From CAWACC01 sp964390695 (GTDB lineage: Bacteria > Chlamydiota > Chlamydiia > Chlamydiales > Parachlamydiaceae): a DNA stretch of 13,820 nucleotides. The notes under the pieces are model-generated. The model was not told the DNA's origin. It was given only the letters and a program-made list of their open reading frames with translations, and did no database searches. Shown in pieces: positions 13,798 to 13,820 of the stretch; the first letter of the stretch is position 1; every line of letters begins with the position of its first letter. Location of the stretch: positions 1 through 13,820 of the forward strand of contig CAYMKI010000081.1 in NCBI GenBank assembly GCA_964390695.1, given 5' to 3'. Position numbers and translations under genes: made by a program.

Positions 13798-13820
13798 ATT
13801 ATCTAGTCGATGATAAGTTC

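Overview
The window looks like a chromosomal segment of an environmental (amoeba-associated) member of the Chlamydiota, order Parachlamydiales or a near relative. The strongest evidence is a tandem pair of CPAF-type S41 proteases, a family I know only from chlamydiae. A small eukaryotic-like F-box protein, a family abundant in amoeba symbionts of this group, agrees with this. Genus cannot be fixed from the sequence alone.

Layout, left to right. Bases 2-3051 hold two CPAF paralogues on the + strand: the first enters from the left edge without its start, and the second overlaps its stop by four bases. The second is followed by an open frame that continues in register past its TAG stop to 3210. 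Bases 3260-9839 form a probable + strand operon with gaps of 4-19 bases: a CPA2 (Kef-type) cation:proton antiporter with RCK domains, uracil phosphoribosyltransferase (upp), a cation diffusion facilitator, a DUF2937-like membrane protein, and an 804-residue protein I do not recognise. This block reads as ordinary ion homeostasis and pyrimidine salvage plus lineage-specific genes.

From 9854 rightwards the DNA turns AT-rich and accessory in character. It contains a convergent F-box gene with a good sigma70-type promoter and repeated upstream boxes. Next comes about 690 bases without a convincing gene, holding a 9-base tandem repeat, a long perfect hairpin, and a triple-hairpin element bracketed by perfect 13-base direct repeats. 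After that lie a 29-codon MORN-like small ORF with a strong ribosome binding site, and a complete tRNA-Asn(GTT) with its own promoter and terminator. A 696-residue - strand protein follows, then a small gene or gene remnant at the right edge.

The most interesting candidate is the 696-residue protein. Around residues 177-264 it has an ordered His...Asp...Gln...Cys pattern with local sequence like clan CE cysteine proteases (Ulp1/ChlaDub/YopJ types), and a Cys box that also resembles deubiquitinase Cys boxes. With the nearby F-box protein this suggests, as inference only, an island devoted to host ubiquitin or ubiquitin-like signalling beside a tRNA gene.
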